This document shows, in pieces, positions 35,180 to 44,720 of a DNA stretch of 64,000 nucleotides. The stretch is from Rhodobacterales bacterium 56_14_T64 (GTDB taxonomy: Bacteria; Pseudomonadota; Alphaproteobacteria; Rhodobacterales; Rhodobacteraceae), in the NCBI GenBank assembly GCA_002162795.1, contig MAAY01000066.1, positions 29,764 to 93,763 on the forward strand, given 5' to 3'. The first letter of the stretch is position 1. Each line of letters opens with the position of its first letter. The notes under the pieces are model-generated. The model did no database searches and had not been told where the DNA came from. It worked only from the letters and a program-made list of their open reading frames with translations. A program made the translations under genes and the position numbers.

Positions 35180-35746
35180 GTGTTGAATTTCAAAGCGAAA
35201 GGTGCGCTTGCCACGCTGGCCGCTGCCACGGCCGCTCTGGCTGTATTGACGGCGCCACTTCAGGCGCAAGAACAACGCACCATTGTGGGCGAACGTTATG
35301 TGCCAACAATCTGGGTTGACCCGGATGGCTGTGAACATTGGGTGATGGATGATGGCGCCGAAGGGTTTATGACGCCGCATGTGACCCCAGATGGGAAACC
35401 GGTATGCCGCCGTGGGAATATTTGCGGTGTGATGCCCTCTGATCAGTTTTTTGCCACCAACCAGCACACGATTAATGCTGCCGGTCAGCAAAGTTTGCGG
35501 GACTTCTTTAAGTCGGCTAATGCGCGTAAATTCGTTATTGCTGGTCACACTGATAGTCGGGCCTCGGATGAGTATAACATCCGACTGTCCGAACGCCGCG
35601 CCGCCGCAGTTGCCAGAGTGGGCAAATCAGTTGGTGCCCGCATCGCTGAAGTTCGTGCCTACGGCGAGCGTGACCCAGTTGCGCCCAATACCAGTGCCGC
35701 AAACATGGCGAAAAATCGCCGTGTTGAAATTTATTGCCTGCGCTGA
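35180..35746 (+). CDS. OmpA-family periplasmic/outer-membrane protein with an extra Cys-His-Trp motif
   Basis: 188 residues. Residues 1-28 form a signal peptide. A short motif (WVDPDGCEHWVMDDG, then PDGKPVC) follows, shared almost unchanged with the next gene. An OmpA C-terminal domain then covers about 90-188, with FVIAGHTDSRASDEYNIRLSERRAAAV and ERDPVAPNTSAANMAKNRRVEI, which bind peptidoglycan. The start is GTG 35180 because AAAGGA lies nine bases before it. The role is probably anchoring the envelope. The 251 bases upstream contain an AT-rich stretch but no clear promoter. Confidence 0.82.
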   Translation: MLNFKAKGALATLAAATAALAVLTAPLQAQEQRTIVGERYVPTIWVDPDGCEHWVMDDGAEGFMTPHVTPDGKPVCRRGNICGVMPSDQFFATNQHTINAAGQQSLRDFFKSANARKFVIAGHTDSRASDEYNIRLSERRAAAVARVGKSVGARIAEVRAYGERDPVAPNTSAANMAKNRRVEIYCLR

Positions 35747-35758
35747 AGGAGAGATCTT

Positions 35759-36064
35759 ATGAAATATTCTAAAGCCGCAGTACTTTTTGCTGCCATACTT
35801 TCAGTGTCCGCCTGTGGTGAGATCGCCAATAAAACCGTTGACCAGAATTTTGGTGACGGCAGTTCCGGCAGTTTGTCTCAGATGACTGCTGGCATTTGGG
35901 TTGACCCCCAAGGCTGCGAACACTGGCTGATTGATGACGGTCTCGAGGGATATGCGGACCTGCGCCGTACACCTGACGGCAAACCGGTTTGCAACAGCGA
36001 ATTGCCACGCAATACGGCTACGGGCCCCTACAAGAGTGGCTCAACCTTCCCAGACTCTCTGTAA
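35759..36064 (+). CDS. Small lipoprotein sharing the WVDPxGCEHW motif
   Basis: 101 residues. The signal peptide ends with the lipobox LSVSAC (Cys19), so it should be lipidated and membrane-anchored. Residues about 43-80 repeat the motif of the OmpA-family neighbour: GIWVDPQGCEHWLIDDG and TPDGKPVC. Twelve bases separate the two genes, and a strong terminator follows, so they form a two-gene unit. Two cysteines in the shared motif could form a disulfide. Function unknown. Confidence 0.78.
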   Translation: MKYSKAAVLFAAILSVSACGEIANKTVDQNFGDGSSGSLSQMTAGIWVDPQGCEHWLIDDGLEGYADLRRTPDGKPVCNSELPRNTATGPYKSGSTFPDSL

Positions 36065-36086
36065 CATCTGCGGGTCTTGATCTATC

Positions 36087-36118
36087 AGCGGCTGCCCCAT
36101 ACCGGGGCGGCCGCTTTT
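36087..36118 (+). terminator. Rho-independent terminator after the lipoprotein gene
   Basis: Twelve-base-pair stem AGCGGCTGCCCC / GGGGCGGCCGCT with one G-T pair, loop ATACC, followed by TTTT. It separates the OmpA/lipoprotein pair from phoH. Confidence 0.8.
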
Positions 36119-36210
36119 GTCTCAATTCTGTGAAATTGCTGTTGCCGTGCTTGCGCCCAAGCGCGGGTGGAGTCACACTGAAAGGGTAACGCCCAACACA
36201 GGAGGTCAGA

Positions 36211-37215
36211 TTGGCCCTCGGCGCCCTTGATCCAACATCTGAACAATCCACAGTCCACGAGATGCTGCTGGAATTTCCCGATAACCGCCTGTTGATTGAC
36301 CTATGTGGTGAATTCGACCGCAACCTGGCAGATATCGAACAAAAACTCGAGGTGCAGATCGTGCGCCGCGGCAATCAGATCCTAGTGATTGGCGACGAGC
36401 AACCGCGCGGGCGAGCCGTAACAGTGTTGCAAACTCTGTACGAAAGATTGGAAAGTGGTCGAGCCGTTGAAAGCGGTGATGTCGACCGTGAATTGCGTAT
36501 GGAGCCAGTGCAGGACGCGCCCCGCAGTGATCAACTCGAGATGTTCAAAGGCGGCAAGGTCGAGATCAAAACGCGCAAAAAGCTGGTTGAACCCCGGACT
36601 GACGCCCAAAAAGCCTATGTTCAATCGCTGTTCACCAAAGAGCTTGCCTTTGGCATTGGCCCGGCGGGCACCGGCAAAACCTATCTGGCGGTGGCGGTGG
36701 GTGTTTCGATGTTCATCACCGGCCACGTGGATAAGATTATTCTGTCACGTCCAGCGGTCGAAGCGGGTGAGAAACTGGGCTATCTTCCCGGCGATATGCA
36801 GGACAAAATCGACCCCTATATGCAGCCGCTGTATGACGCGCTGAACGACTTTCTGCCCGACAAGCAACTGGCCAAACTGATGGAAGAAAAACGCATCGAA
36901 ATCGCGCCGCTAGCTTTCATGCGCGGTCGTACGCTGTCAAATGCCTATGTGGTGCTGGACGAGGCCCAAAACGCCACCACCATGCAGATGAAAATGTTCC
37001 TGACCCGGCTGGGCGAGGGCTCACGCATGGTGATCACGGGTGACCGCACTCAGATTGACTTGCCGGGCCACGTCGCCTCTGGCCTGCAGGATGCCGAACG
37101 TCTGCTGACTGCGATTCCCAAGGTCAGCTTTAACTATTTCACCTCGCGCGATGTGGTGCGTCACCCCCTTGTTGCTGCTATCATCGAGGCCTATGAGGCG
37201 GATGACAAAGCCTGA
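36211..37215 (+). CDS. phoH: PhoH-family ATPase (PhoH-like)
   Basis: 334 residues. The N-terminal KH-like region precedes the ATPase: Walker A is FGIGPAGTGKTYLAVAV near residue 147, and Walker B is AYVVLDEAQNATTMQMKMFLTR near residue 245. It is linked to ribosome and RNA metabolism in many bacteria through its neighbour ybeY. The start is a TTG at 36211 with a full AGGAGG site five bases before it. It is followed by ybeY after 81 bases. Confidence 0.92.
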   Translation: MALGALDPTSEQSTVHEMLLEFPDNRLLIDLCGEFDRNLADIEQKLEVQIVRRGNQILVIGDEQPRGRAVTVLQTLYERLESGRAVESGDVDRELRMEPVQDAPRSDQLEMFKGGKVEIKTRKKLVEPRTDAQKAYVQSLFTKELAFGIGPAGTGKTYLAVAVGVSMFITGHVDKIILSRPAVEAGEKLGYLPGDMQDKIDPYMQPLYDALNDFLPDKQLAKLMEEKRIEIAPLAFMRGRTLSNAYVVLDEAQNATTMQMKMFLTRLGEGSRMVITGDRTQIDLPGHVASGLQDAERLLTAIPKVSFNYFTSRDVVRHPLVAAIIEAYEADDKA

Positions 37216-37296
37216 CCTTTATCCCCATCTCCTGTTCATCTGGCTGAAAATTCCCCAGACGTCCGGGGGCTGGCGCCCATATATTGCAAGAAGACC

Positions 37297-37809
37297 ATGA
37301 CCCTGGACATCACGATAGAAGACGACCGCTGGCAACAGGCCGATATCGAAACCCTTGCCACTCAAATGGTCACCGCAACCCTGCTTCATCTGGGCATTGA
37401 GCCCGAAACATGTGAATTGTCATTGTTGGCCTGCAATGATGCACGCATCGCAGATTTGAACCGTGAATTCCGCGACAAGCCAACGGCCACCAATGTCCTC
37501 AGCTGGCCAGCCGAGGATCTGGCCGCGGACCTTGCCGGTGGTTTGCCAGGCTTACCCGAGCCAGATTTTACCGGCGAGATGGCGCTTGGCGACATCGCAA
37601 TCTCTTATGAGACCTGCGCCCGCGAGGCCGCAGATGCCGCCCGACCAATGGCTGATCATATCCGCCATTTGATTGTTCACGGGGTCTTACATCTTCTGGG
37701 CTACGATCACATTCGTGACTTAGATGCCACTTTGATGGAGAATATTGAGGTGGTGATACTTGGCAAAATGGGTGTGCATAACCCATATACTGAAAATGAC
37801 AGTCCCTGA
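37297..37809 (+). CDS. ybeY: Endoribonuclease YbeY (rRNA maturation)
   Basis: 170 residues. The zinc motif HLIVHGVLHLLGYDH near residue 126 (H-G-x-x-H-L-x-G-Y-D-H) is unique to the YbeY family. The family also carries RDKPTATNVLSWPAED near residue 57. It trims 16S rRNA ends and takes part in ribosome quality control. It is 81 bases after phoH and precedes the CBS-domain gene by 23 bases, the usual arrangement. Confidence 0.94.
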   Translation: MTLDITIEDDRWQQADIETLATQMVTATLLHLGIEPETCELSLLACNDARIADLNREFRDKPTATNVLSWPAEDLAADLAGGLPGLPEPDFTGEMALGDIAISYETCAREAADAARPMADHIRHLIVHGVLHLLGYDHIRDLDATLMENIEVVILGKMGVHNPYTENDSP

Positions 37810-37832
37810 ATGGGATGCAACGGATAGGAATA

Positions 37833-38732
37833 ATGGGCGACATAGACGGCAGTTCTAATGCGGCGCAAAGCGCGCTTCAGAACGATGATAGTGCGGTACC
37901 TAAGACAAATTCCGCAATAAAGACCGGACTTTTTGGTCGAATATTGCGGGCTTGGCCGCGCTCCGAGACTGGCACTGCACCAGCTGTTAACGGCCATGTG
38001 GTACCGGAGATGCAGCCGCATGGCATCATCAATCTCTCGCGGATGCGGGTCGAAGATGTGGCTATTCCCACTGCGGAAATTGTTGCTGTACCGATCTCAA
38101 CCTCAATGGATGAACTGGTGCAGGTGTTCCGCGACAGCGGCCTGACGCGCGTCCCTGTCTACAAAGGCACCTTGGATACGCCAATGGGATTTGCCCACCT
38201 CAAGGATTTTGCGCTGACCCACGGCTTCAGCGGCGACGACCGCGCCTTTGATCTGGAGCTGATGTTGCGTCCGCTATTGTTTGTGCCACCGTCGATGCCA
38301 ATTGGCGTGCTGTTGTCCAAGATGCAGACCGAACGTCGCCACATGGCGCTGGTGATTGATGAATACGGTGGCGTCGACGGGTTGCTGACCATCGAGGATT
38401 TGATCGAACAGGTGGTGGGCGAGATCGAAGATGAACATGACGCTGGTGAAGATCAGACGTGGTTCAAGGAAAAAACCGGCTGCTACATTGTCCAGGCACG
38501 TACGCCGTTGGATGAATTTGAAGCTGAAATTGGCCGCTCGCTGACCAGTCACGAGGATGTCGATGAAGAGGATATCGACTCGCTGGGTGGCTTGGTGTTC
38601 ATGCTGTCAGGACGAGTGCCTGCCCGTGGCGAGGTGGTAGTGCATCCGGATGGTCCGGAATTTGAAGTGATGGATGCTGATCCGCGCCGGATCAAGCGGC
38701 TAAGGGTCAGGTTGCCGGACGATGCCGCGTGA
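37833..38732 (+). CDS. CBS-domain protein, CorC/hemolysin C family
   Basis: 299 residues. Two CBS domains occupy about 65-190 ([42 protein letters not shown], then [50 protein letters not shown]). A C-terminal CorC/HlyC transporter-associated domain lies at about 210-295. There is no membrane domain. It is thought to help divalent cation export. ATG 37833 is chosen for its GGA-rich upstream site over ATG 37815. Its stop overlaps the lnt start (ATGA). Confidence 0.88.
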   Translation: [299 protein letters not shown]

Positions 38733-40231
38733 TGACAGCGTTGCGCCTGACCCGCGCGCCAGCCCTTCATCGATACGGTTCTGCTGTGCTGACATTTGGG
38801 CTTGGCGCACTGCTGGCTCAGGCACTGGCTCCAGTCCAGTTTCTGTGGGGTATTCCAATTGCATTGGGACTGGTCTCTGCGCAGTTTCTGAGGACTGACT
38901 CGGCCTGGGGGGGGGCTTGGATCGGCTGGCTCTTTGGTCTTGGCTATTTTGGCTTTGGCTTGTCTTGGATTGTCGAACCGTTTCAGGTTGATCCTGATCG
39001 CCATGCCTGGATGGCACCATTTGCTCTGATCTTCTTAGCTGCTGGTTTGGCACTGTTCTGGGGGGTGGCCTTTGGATTGGCGGTTAAGGTGTCGCGCCGG
39101 GAGCTCGGTGTTCTGGCTTTGATAATCATCTGGTCACTGGCCGAGTTTGGCCGTGCTTATCTGCTTACTGGCTTGCCCTGGGCAGCTTTTGGTCAGTTCT
39201 GGATTGATAGCCCCGCTGCCATCTTGCTGCCTTGGGTCGGACCACATGGGATTGCTCTCCTGACCCTGGCCGCCGTGTTGCCACTTGGATTGGTTAGGCA
39301 AAACCCGTTTGTGGCCATTACTCCGCTAGTCCTTGTGCTGGGAGTGCTGTTTGTCCTGCCGCCGGCTCCGGCTGCCGTGCTGACGCAGAAAACGGTGCGG
39401 CTGGTGCAGCCCAATGCGCCACAAGATCAAAAATGGCACCCGGAGTATCGCTGGGGCTTTGTGCGGCGGCAATTGTCCTACACCAGCGCCATGCCGCGCC
39501 CCGACCTGATTGTCTGGCCCGAAACCGCCGTGCCGCAGCTTTTGAACAACGCCGATGAAACCCTCGCAGCGATTGCCGGAGCGGCGGACGGGGTGCCGGT
39601 GATCACTGGCATTCAACGATACGAGGACCAGCGGTACTTCAATTCACTGGTGGTGCTGGACGGTCAAGGCGCGTCGAGCCAAGTGTACGACAAAACGCAT
39701 CTGGTGCCCTTTGGAGAATATGTGCCCTTTGGCGATACCCTGGCGCGCTTTGGCATCACCGGCTTTGCCTCACAAACCGGATCTGGCTATTCCGCAGGGC
39801 CGGGGCCTCAGGTCCTGGATCTGACAATCGGCAAGGCGCTGCCGCTGATCTGTTACGAGGCGGTGTTTCCTCAACTGATAAATGCCGCCCCCGAGCGTGC
39901 CGATATGCTGATTCAGATCACCAACGACGCCTGGTTCGGCACCTATTCCGGCCCCTATCAGCATCTAGTTCAGGCCCGGATGCGGGCAGCAGAGCAGGGG
40001 CTGCCAATGATCCGGGTGGCCAATACTGGGGTCTCGGCGATGATCGATGGCTATGGACGAATTCGCGAAAGCCTGCCGATGGGAGAGGCGGGCTTTGTGG
40101 ATGCAGTGTTGCCGCAGCCACTGGCGCCAACACTGTACAGTCGCACGGGTGACTTGCCCGTATTCGTACTGCTGCTCTTGTTGGCTGGGGGTGTGGTGTT
40201 GTTCCAACGCAGCCGCGTCTCTTCCTCATAA
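38729..40231 (+). CDS. lnt: Apolipoprotein N-acyltransferase
   Basis: 500 residues, inner-membrane enzyme that adds the third acyl chain to lipoproteins. The N-terminal half has several hydrophobic segments, and the C-terminal half is a nitrilase domain. The catalytic triad positions are visible: Glu in LIVWPETAVPQL near residue 265, Lys in VYDKTHLVPFGEYVPFG near residue 330, and Cys in LPLICYEAVFPQ near residue 375. It is coupled to the CorC-like gene by a four-base overlap. Confidence 0.93.
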   Translation: MMTALRLTRAPALHRYGSAVLTFGLGALLAQALAPVQFLWGIPIALGLVSAQFLRTDSAWGGAWIGWLFGLGYFGFGLSWIVEPFQVDPDRHAWMAPFALIFLAAGLALFWGVAFGLAVKVSRRELGVLALIIIWSLAEFGRAYLLTGLPWAAFGQFWIDSPAAILLPWVGPHGIALLTLAAVLPLGLVRQNPFVAITPLVLVLGVLFVLPPAPAAVLTQKTVRLVQPNAPQDQKWHPEYRWGFVRRQLSYTSAMPRPDLIVWPETAVPQLLNNADETLAAIAGAADGVPVITGIQRYEDQRYFNSLVVLDGQGASSQVYDKTHLVPFGEYVPFGDTLARFGITGFASQTGSGYSAGPGPQVLDLTIGKALPLICYEAVFPQLINAAPERADMLIQITNDAWFGTYSGPYQHLVQARMRAAEQGLPMIRVANTGVSAMIDGYGRIRESLPMGEAGFVDAVLPQPLAPTLYSRTGDLPVFVLLLLLAGGVVLFQRSRVSSS

Positions 40232-40295
40232 CTGTTTAAACTACGACTGGCTTATTGATTGACCTTCGCTGCAAGGCCGCGTAGGTCGTCTTGAT

Positions 40296-40346
40296 ACCCA
40301 CCACAACGGCTTCCTGACGTGGTAGGCGAACCCCACTGGAGCACTT
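40296..40346 (+). promoter_or_regulatory. SAM/SAH riboswitch upstream of metK
   Basis: The stretch CACAACGGCTTCCTGACGTGG (40302-40322) followed by CCACTGGAGCA (40333-40343) matches the conserved core of the SAM/SAH riboswitch, a short H-type pseudoknot known from Rhodobacterales metK leaders. GCTTCC pairs with GGAGC, and that GGAG (40338-40341) is the metK ribosome site, eight bases before the ATG. Ligand binding would hide the site and lower MetK synthesis. The match is by eye. Confidence 0.88.
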
Positions 40347-40349
40347 TTC

Positions 40350-41531
40350 ATGACACGTAAGAACTATACTTTTACTTCGGAATCTGTTTCCGAGGGCCAC
40401 CCCGACAAGCTTTGCGACCGCATTTCAGATGCTGTTCTGGATGCTTTTCTAGCCGAAGAGCCAGAAGCCCGCGTCGCAGCCGAGACCTTTGCAACCACCA
40501 ACCGTGTGGTCATTGGCGGCGAAGTTGGCCTGTCCGATCAGGACAAACTACACGATTACATGGGCCGTATCGAAGATATCGCGCGCGCCTGTATCAAAGA
40601 CATTGGCTATGAGCAGGAAAAATTCCACCACGAAACTGTGGAAATAACCAACCTGCTACACGAACAATCGGCCCATATTGCCCAGGGCGTTGACGCTGCT
40701 TCGGACAAGGACGAAGGCGCTGGCGATCAGGGCATCATGTTCGGCTATGCCACCACCGAAACTTCGGCGCTGATGCCAGCCCCTATCCAATACGCCCATG
40801 CGATTCTGCGGCGGTTGGCTGAAGTGCGCAAAAATGGCACCGAGCCTGCTCTGGGCCCCGATGCCAAGTCCCAGCTGTCGGTCGTCTATGAGAATGGCAA
40901 ACCAGTGGGCGTCAGCTCAATTGTTTTGTCGACACAGCACTTGGACGAAACCCTGACCTCGAACGATATCCGCGCCCTTGTGACGCCGTATATCACCGAG
41001 GTTCTGCCCGAAGGATGGCTGACCGACGCCACCCAGTGGCACGTCAACCCAACCGGCAAATTTGTCATTGGCGGCCCTGATGGCGACGCTGGTTTGACCG
41101 GTCGCAAGATCATCGTTGATACTTACGGTGGTGCTGCGCCGCACGGTGGTGGTGCGTTCTCGGGCAAAGATCCAACCAAGGTTGACCGTTCCGCTGCTTA
41201 TGCGGCGCGCTACTTGGCGAAAAACGTGGTTGCCGCTGGTATTGCTGAACGTTGCACCATTCAGCTGTCTTATGCCATTGGCGTTTCCAAGCCGCTGTCG
41301 ATCTACGCCGACACCCATGGCACCAGCGACGTTAGTCCCGCTGCCATCGAAAAAGCTATCGATCAGGTGATGGATCTGACCCCACGCGGCATTCGCCAGC
41401 ACCTGGGCATGAACAAGCCGATCTATCAGCGCACCGCAGCTTATGGCCACTTTGGTCGCGAGCCTGAAGCCGACGGTGGCTTTAGCTGGGAAAAAACAGA
41501 TCTGGTCGAGGCGCTGAAAAAGGCGGTTTGA
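40350..41531 (+). CDS. metK: S-adenosylmethionine synthetase
   Basis: 393 residues, makes SAM from methionine and ATP. Family signatures are present: [27 protein letters not shown] at the N-terminus, [16 protein letters not shown] near residue 123, and [27 protein letters not shown] near residue 268. The ribosome site is part of the upstream riboswitch, so its product controls its own translation. A terminator follows the stop. Confidence 0.96.
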   Translation: MTRKNYTFTSESVSEGHPDKLCDRISDAVLDAFLAEEPEARVAAETFATTNRVVIGGEVGLSDQDKLHDYMGRIEDIARACIKDIGYEQEKFHHETVEITNLLHEQSAHIAQGVDAASDKDEGAGDQGIMFGYATTETSALMPAPIQYAHAILRRLAEVRKNGTEPALGPDAKSQLSVVYENGKPVGVSSIVLSTQHLDETLTSNDIRALVTPYITEVLPEGWLTDATQWHVNPTGKFVIGGPDGDAGLTGRKIIVDTYGGAAPHGGGAFSGKDPTKVDRSAAYAARYLAKNVVAAGIAERCTIQLSYAIGVSKPLSIYADTHGTSDVSPAAIEKAIDQVMDLTPRGIRQHLGMNKPIYQRTAAYGHFGREPEADGGFSWEKTDLVEALKKAV

Positions 41532-41552
41532 TTTCAGATTTATGATCATCGG

Positions 41553-41583
41553 AAAAGGCGGGCCCTGTGCTCGCCTTTTTTGT
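41553..41583 (+). terminator. Rho-independent terminator after metK
   Basis: Stem AAAAGGCG / CGCCTTTT with three more inner pairs, loop CCTGT, running into a TTTTTTGTTTT tract. Confidence 0.85.
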
Positions 41584-41676
41584 TTTGCAGAGTGAGTACC
41601 GGAATTTGATGCTTGGTGGTTCGCTTGCAGGCAGGCATAACTGAGGCAGTTATTTTGCTGACGATTGGATCTCTCC

Positions 41677-42327
41677 ATGTTGCGAAGCCTGTTTGCTTGT
41701 TTCTTGATTGCCGCCCCGTTGGCTCTGATGGCCAAAGAAACACTGCCCGAGAAATTTTCTCTCAATGGGCAAGTGTTGACCTACGACACCGAGACTAAGG
41801 TCAAAGGCAGCGATGCCGAAATGACAGTCGATGACATTGACGCCTTGCAGGAGGTGTTGAACAAGCACCCTGACGTGACCGAGCTGCGCCTGAACAGTAG
41901 CGGTGGTAGTGTTTTCGCGGGCGAAGAAATGGCGTGGATCGTCATTGACTTTGGGCTCGACACCACTGTTTCGGGGGAATGCGTCAGCGCCTGCATCGAC
42001 CTGTTTCTGGCAGGTGAGCGTCGGCGCATGATGTTGGGCTCGAAAATCGGTTTTCATCAGCGCCACTGGTCGCCCAAATCGGTCAAGAATTACTATGACA
42101 ATTGGAGCGACGACGAGGGCTGGGATACGCCTTTTGACTTTGGCAGCTGGATTTATGAAGATACTCAGTCCGAGATGTATCAACACCTGACCTATCTGGT
42201 TGACCGCGGTGTCGATGCCGGGTTTGCGATCGAAACTTTGCGGGTTGAACCGGGCGGTGAGTGGTATCCATCCCGGTTGAAATTGATTGCTGCAGGCGTG
42301 CTGCGCGAAAACCCCGAGACAAACTGA
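41677..42327 (+). CDS. Exported ClpP/crotonase-fold protein (COG3904-like)
   Basis: 216 residues with a signal peptide (MLRSLFACFLIAAPLALMAKE). The middle part has the ClpP-like pattern: TELRLNSSGGSVFAGEEMA near residue 68, SGECVSACIDLFLAGERRR near residue 103 with a candidate serine nucleophile, and SKIGFHQRHW near residue 128 with a candidate histidine. It may be a periplasmic serine protease-like protein, but family function is unknown. ATG 41677 is chosen because the signal peptide begins there. It lies between metK and trmB with no overlap. Confidence 0.7.
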   Translation: MLRSLFACFLIAAPLALMAKETLPEKFSLNGQVLTYDTETKVKGSDAEMTVDDIDALQEVLNKHPDVTELRLNSSGGSVFAGEEMAWIVIDFGLDTTVSGECVSACIDLFLAGERRRMMLGSKIGFHQRHWSPKSVKNYYDNWSDDEGWDTPFDFGSWIYEDTQSEMYQHLTYLVDRGVDAGFAIETLRVEPGGEWYPSRLKLIAAGVLRENPETN

Positions 42328-42414
42328 TCAGGTCGGCGTGACTTGACCCGACAGGGCAGTTGCGGCAAAGGGGCTGCCAACATTGCCGCTGCGGCCAAAC
42401 AGGAAACCTGCCAG

Positions 42415-43158
42415 ATGTCCGATGATCAGACTCCCAGTGACAAGCCCACAGGCGAAGCACACCAAAGCGGTGCCCCTTGGCGCAACTTTTATGGCCGCTT
42501 CAAGGGCAAGACGCTGAAGCCCAATCAAAAGGCCTATCTGGACGAAGATTTGGGGCCTCTCAGCCCCGGTGCCGTCACCTGGGAGGAAAACCCGGACCGC
42601 ACCAATCTGGATCTTCAGGCGTTGTTTGGCGGTCGGGATGTCTGGCTTGAGGTTGGATTTGGCGGCGGCGAGCATCTGGTGCACCAGGCCAGCAATAACG
42701 CGGATGTGGGCATTATCGGCGCCGAGCCTTACGTCAACGGTGTTGCCACTTTGCTGGGCAAAATCCGCGAATCCAAATGTGACAACATCGCCGTGCACCC
42801 CGGTGATGCTCGCGACCTGATGGATGTGCTGCCCGACCAGTCGATCTCGCGTGCCTTTCTCCTGTATCCTGATCCGTGGCCCAAGTCCCGCCATCACCGC
42901 CGCCGTTTTGTCACTCAGGAACACCTGAAGCCATTGGCGAAAGTGCTCAAACCCGGAGCCATTTTCCGGGTGGCGACTGATATCCCCGATTATGTCCGCC
43001 AAACACTCGAGGAAGTGCCGCAGGCAGGTTTTGAACGCCTGACCGTCGAAGGTGAAGACTGGCATCAGCCCTGGGATGATTGGTTGTCGACCCGCTACGA
43101 AAAGAAAGCTCTGCGCGAGGGCCGTAAGCCTCATTACCTGACTTTCAAGCGGCTTTGA
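42415..43158 (+). CDS. trmB: tRNA (guanine-N7-)-methyltransferase
   Basis: 247 residues; methylates G46 in tRNA. The SAM-binding region is DVWLEVGFGGGEHLVHQASNN near residue 76, followed by GAEPYVNGVATLL. LYPDPWPKSRHHRRRFV near residue 152 is the diagnostic TrmB motif. The low-complexity first 25 residues of the longer frame are dropped: ATG 42415 has AGGA ten bases before it. The following 184 bases to aroA show no gene. Confidence 0.92.
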   Translation: MSDDQTPSDKPTGEAHQSGAPWRNFYGRFKGKTLKPNQKAYLDEDLGPLSPGAVTWEENPDRTNLDLQALFGGRDVWLEVGFGGGEHLVHQASNNADVGIIGAEPYVNGVATLLGKIRESKCDNIAVHPGDARDLMDVLPDQSISRAFLLYPDPWPKSRHHRRRFVTQEHLKPLAKVLKPGAIFRVATDIPDYVRQTLEEVPQAGFERLTVEGEDWHQPWDDWLSTRYEKKALREGRKPHYLTFKRL

Positions 43159-43342
43159 TCAGTCGGGCCGCAGCATATTTTCGGCCCTGATGCAGCGCGG
43201 CCGCGTGCAGTGTCGCTCAAACTGTTCGTGCCAACAGCCTTGGTCGATCGGCCGGCTAAACACGGCCGGCCCAAATCGCTCTGGACCATGCAGGGGTGAT
43301 TGGGTAGGAAAATGATAACGCTCGCATAAGGAATTTCCACGT

Positions 43343-44689
43343 ATGTCTGGACACGGCACTCCCAAACCAATGACCTCTCACCGTTGCGGCCCGCTGCAGG
43401 GGGTGGCCGAGGTTCCAGGCGACAAGTCAATTTCACACCGTTCGTTGATCCTCGGCGCGATGGCCGTAGGCGAAACCAAGATCACTGGCTTGCTCGAAGG
43501 TGAGGATGTGCTGGACACCGCCAAGGCCATGCAGGCCTTTGGCGCCGAGGTGGTGAACCACGGAGGTGGCAGCTGGTCGGTGTTTGGAGTGGGCGTTGGC
43601 GGATTTGCCGAGCCGGAAAATGTGATCGACTGCGGCAACTCGGGCACTGGCGTGCGGTTGATCATGGGCGCAATGGCGACCCAGCCGATCACTGCAACCT
43701 TTACTGGGGATGCCAGCCTGAATGGCCGTCCTATGGCACGGATCACAGATCCGCTGGCGCTGTTTGGTACGCAAACCGTTGGCCGCAAGGGTGGTCGTTT
43801 GCCGATGACCATCGTGGGAGCTGCTGATCCCGTGCCGGTGCGTTACGTCGTTCCAGTGCCTTCGGCGCAGGTGAAATCGGCCATGCTGCTGGCTGGTCTG
43901 AATGCACCGGGTAAAACCGTGGTGATCGAGAAAGAAGCCACCCGGGATCATTCCGAGCGGATGCTGGCCGGCTTTGGCGCTGAGATCACGGTTGAAGAGA
44001 CCGACGAGGGCCGGGTGATCACGCTGACTGGCCGCCCCGAATTGAAACCACAGGAAATCGCCGTGCCGCGCGACCCCTCCAGCGCCGCTTTCCCGGTCTG
44101 TGCCGCCATCATCACCCCCGGGTCTGATGTGCTAGTGCCCGGCATCGGCTTGAACCCAACCCGCGCCGGTCTGTTCACCACCCTGCGTGAAATGGGTGCA
44201 GACTTGACCTATGAAAACGAACGCACCGAGGGCGGAGAACCGGTTGCCGATCTACGGGCGCGTTATTCGCCCAATATGAAGGGTATCGAAGTGCCGCCCG
44301 CCCGCGCCGCCTCGATGATCGACGAATACCCTGTGCTGTCGGTTGTGGCAGCCCATGCTACTGGCGATACGATGATGGCCGGGGTCAAGGAATTGCGGGT
44401 CAAGGAAAGCGATCGCATCGACGCAATGGCCAAGGGTCTGAGCGCCTGTGGTGTGACTGTCGATGAGGGCGAGGATTGGTGGCAGGTCACGGGCTTGGGC
44501 CCCGAGGGCGTGCCCGGTGGTGCGACCTGTGCCAGTCAATTGGATCACCGTATCGCGATGGCCTTTATGGTGCTAGGCATGGCGGCGCAGAACCCGGTCA
44601 CGGTTGATGATGGCGGTCCAATTGCCACTTCCTTCCCAATTTTTGAACCACTGATGGGTGCCCTTGGAGCCAAGCTGATCCATGGCTGA
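43343..44689 (+). CDS. aroA: 3-phosphoshikimate 1-carboxyvinyltransferase (EPSP synthase)
   Basis: 448 residues, sixth step of the shikimate pathway. [24 protein letters not shown] near residue 20 holds the substrate-binding Lys-Ser. ECGNSGTG-type [17 protein letters not shown] lies near residue 95, and [17 protein letters not shown] near residue 350. The form with [13 protein letters not shown], where an alanine replaces a glycine near the glyphosate contact in class II enzymes, points to the class II group, but that detail is uncertain. It overlaps the longer possible cmk start by eight bases. Confidence 0.94.
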   Translation: MSGHGTPKPMTSHRCGPLQGVAEVPGDKSISHRSLILGAMAVGETKITGLLEGEDVLDTAKAMQAFGAEVVNHGGGSWSVFGVGVGGFAEPENVIDCGNSGTGVRLIMGAMATQPITATFTGDASLNGRPMARITDPLALFGTQTVGRKGGRLPMTIVGAADPVPVRYVVPVPSAQVKSAMLLAGLNAPGKTVVIEKEATRDHSERMLAGFGAEITVEETDEGRVITLTGRPELKPQEIAVPRDPSSAAFPVCAAIITPGSDVLVPGIGLNPTRAGLFTTLREMGADLTYENERTEGGEPVADLRARYSPNMKGIEVPPARAASMIDEYPVLSVVAAHATGDTMMAGVKELRVKESDRIDAMAKGLSACGVTVDEGEDWWQVTGLGPEGVPGGATCASQLDHRIAMAFMVLGMAAQNPVTVDDGGPIATSFPIFEPLMGALGAKLIHG

Positions 44690-44720
44690 TGACGCGGCGG
44701 GTACAAAATTGGGTGACAGG

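Noticed and set aside
44682..44720. Longer N-terminus for cytidylate kinase
   Set aside because: No ribosome site and the added 13 residues do not fit the compact family start.
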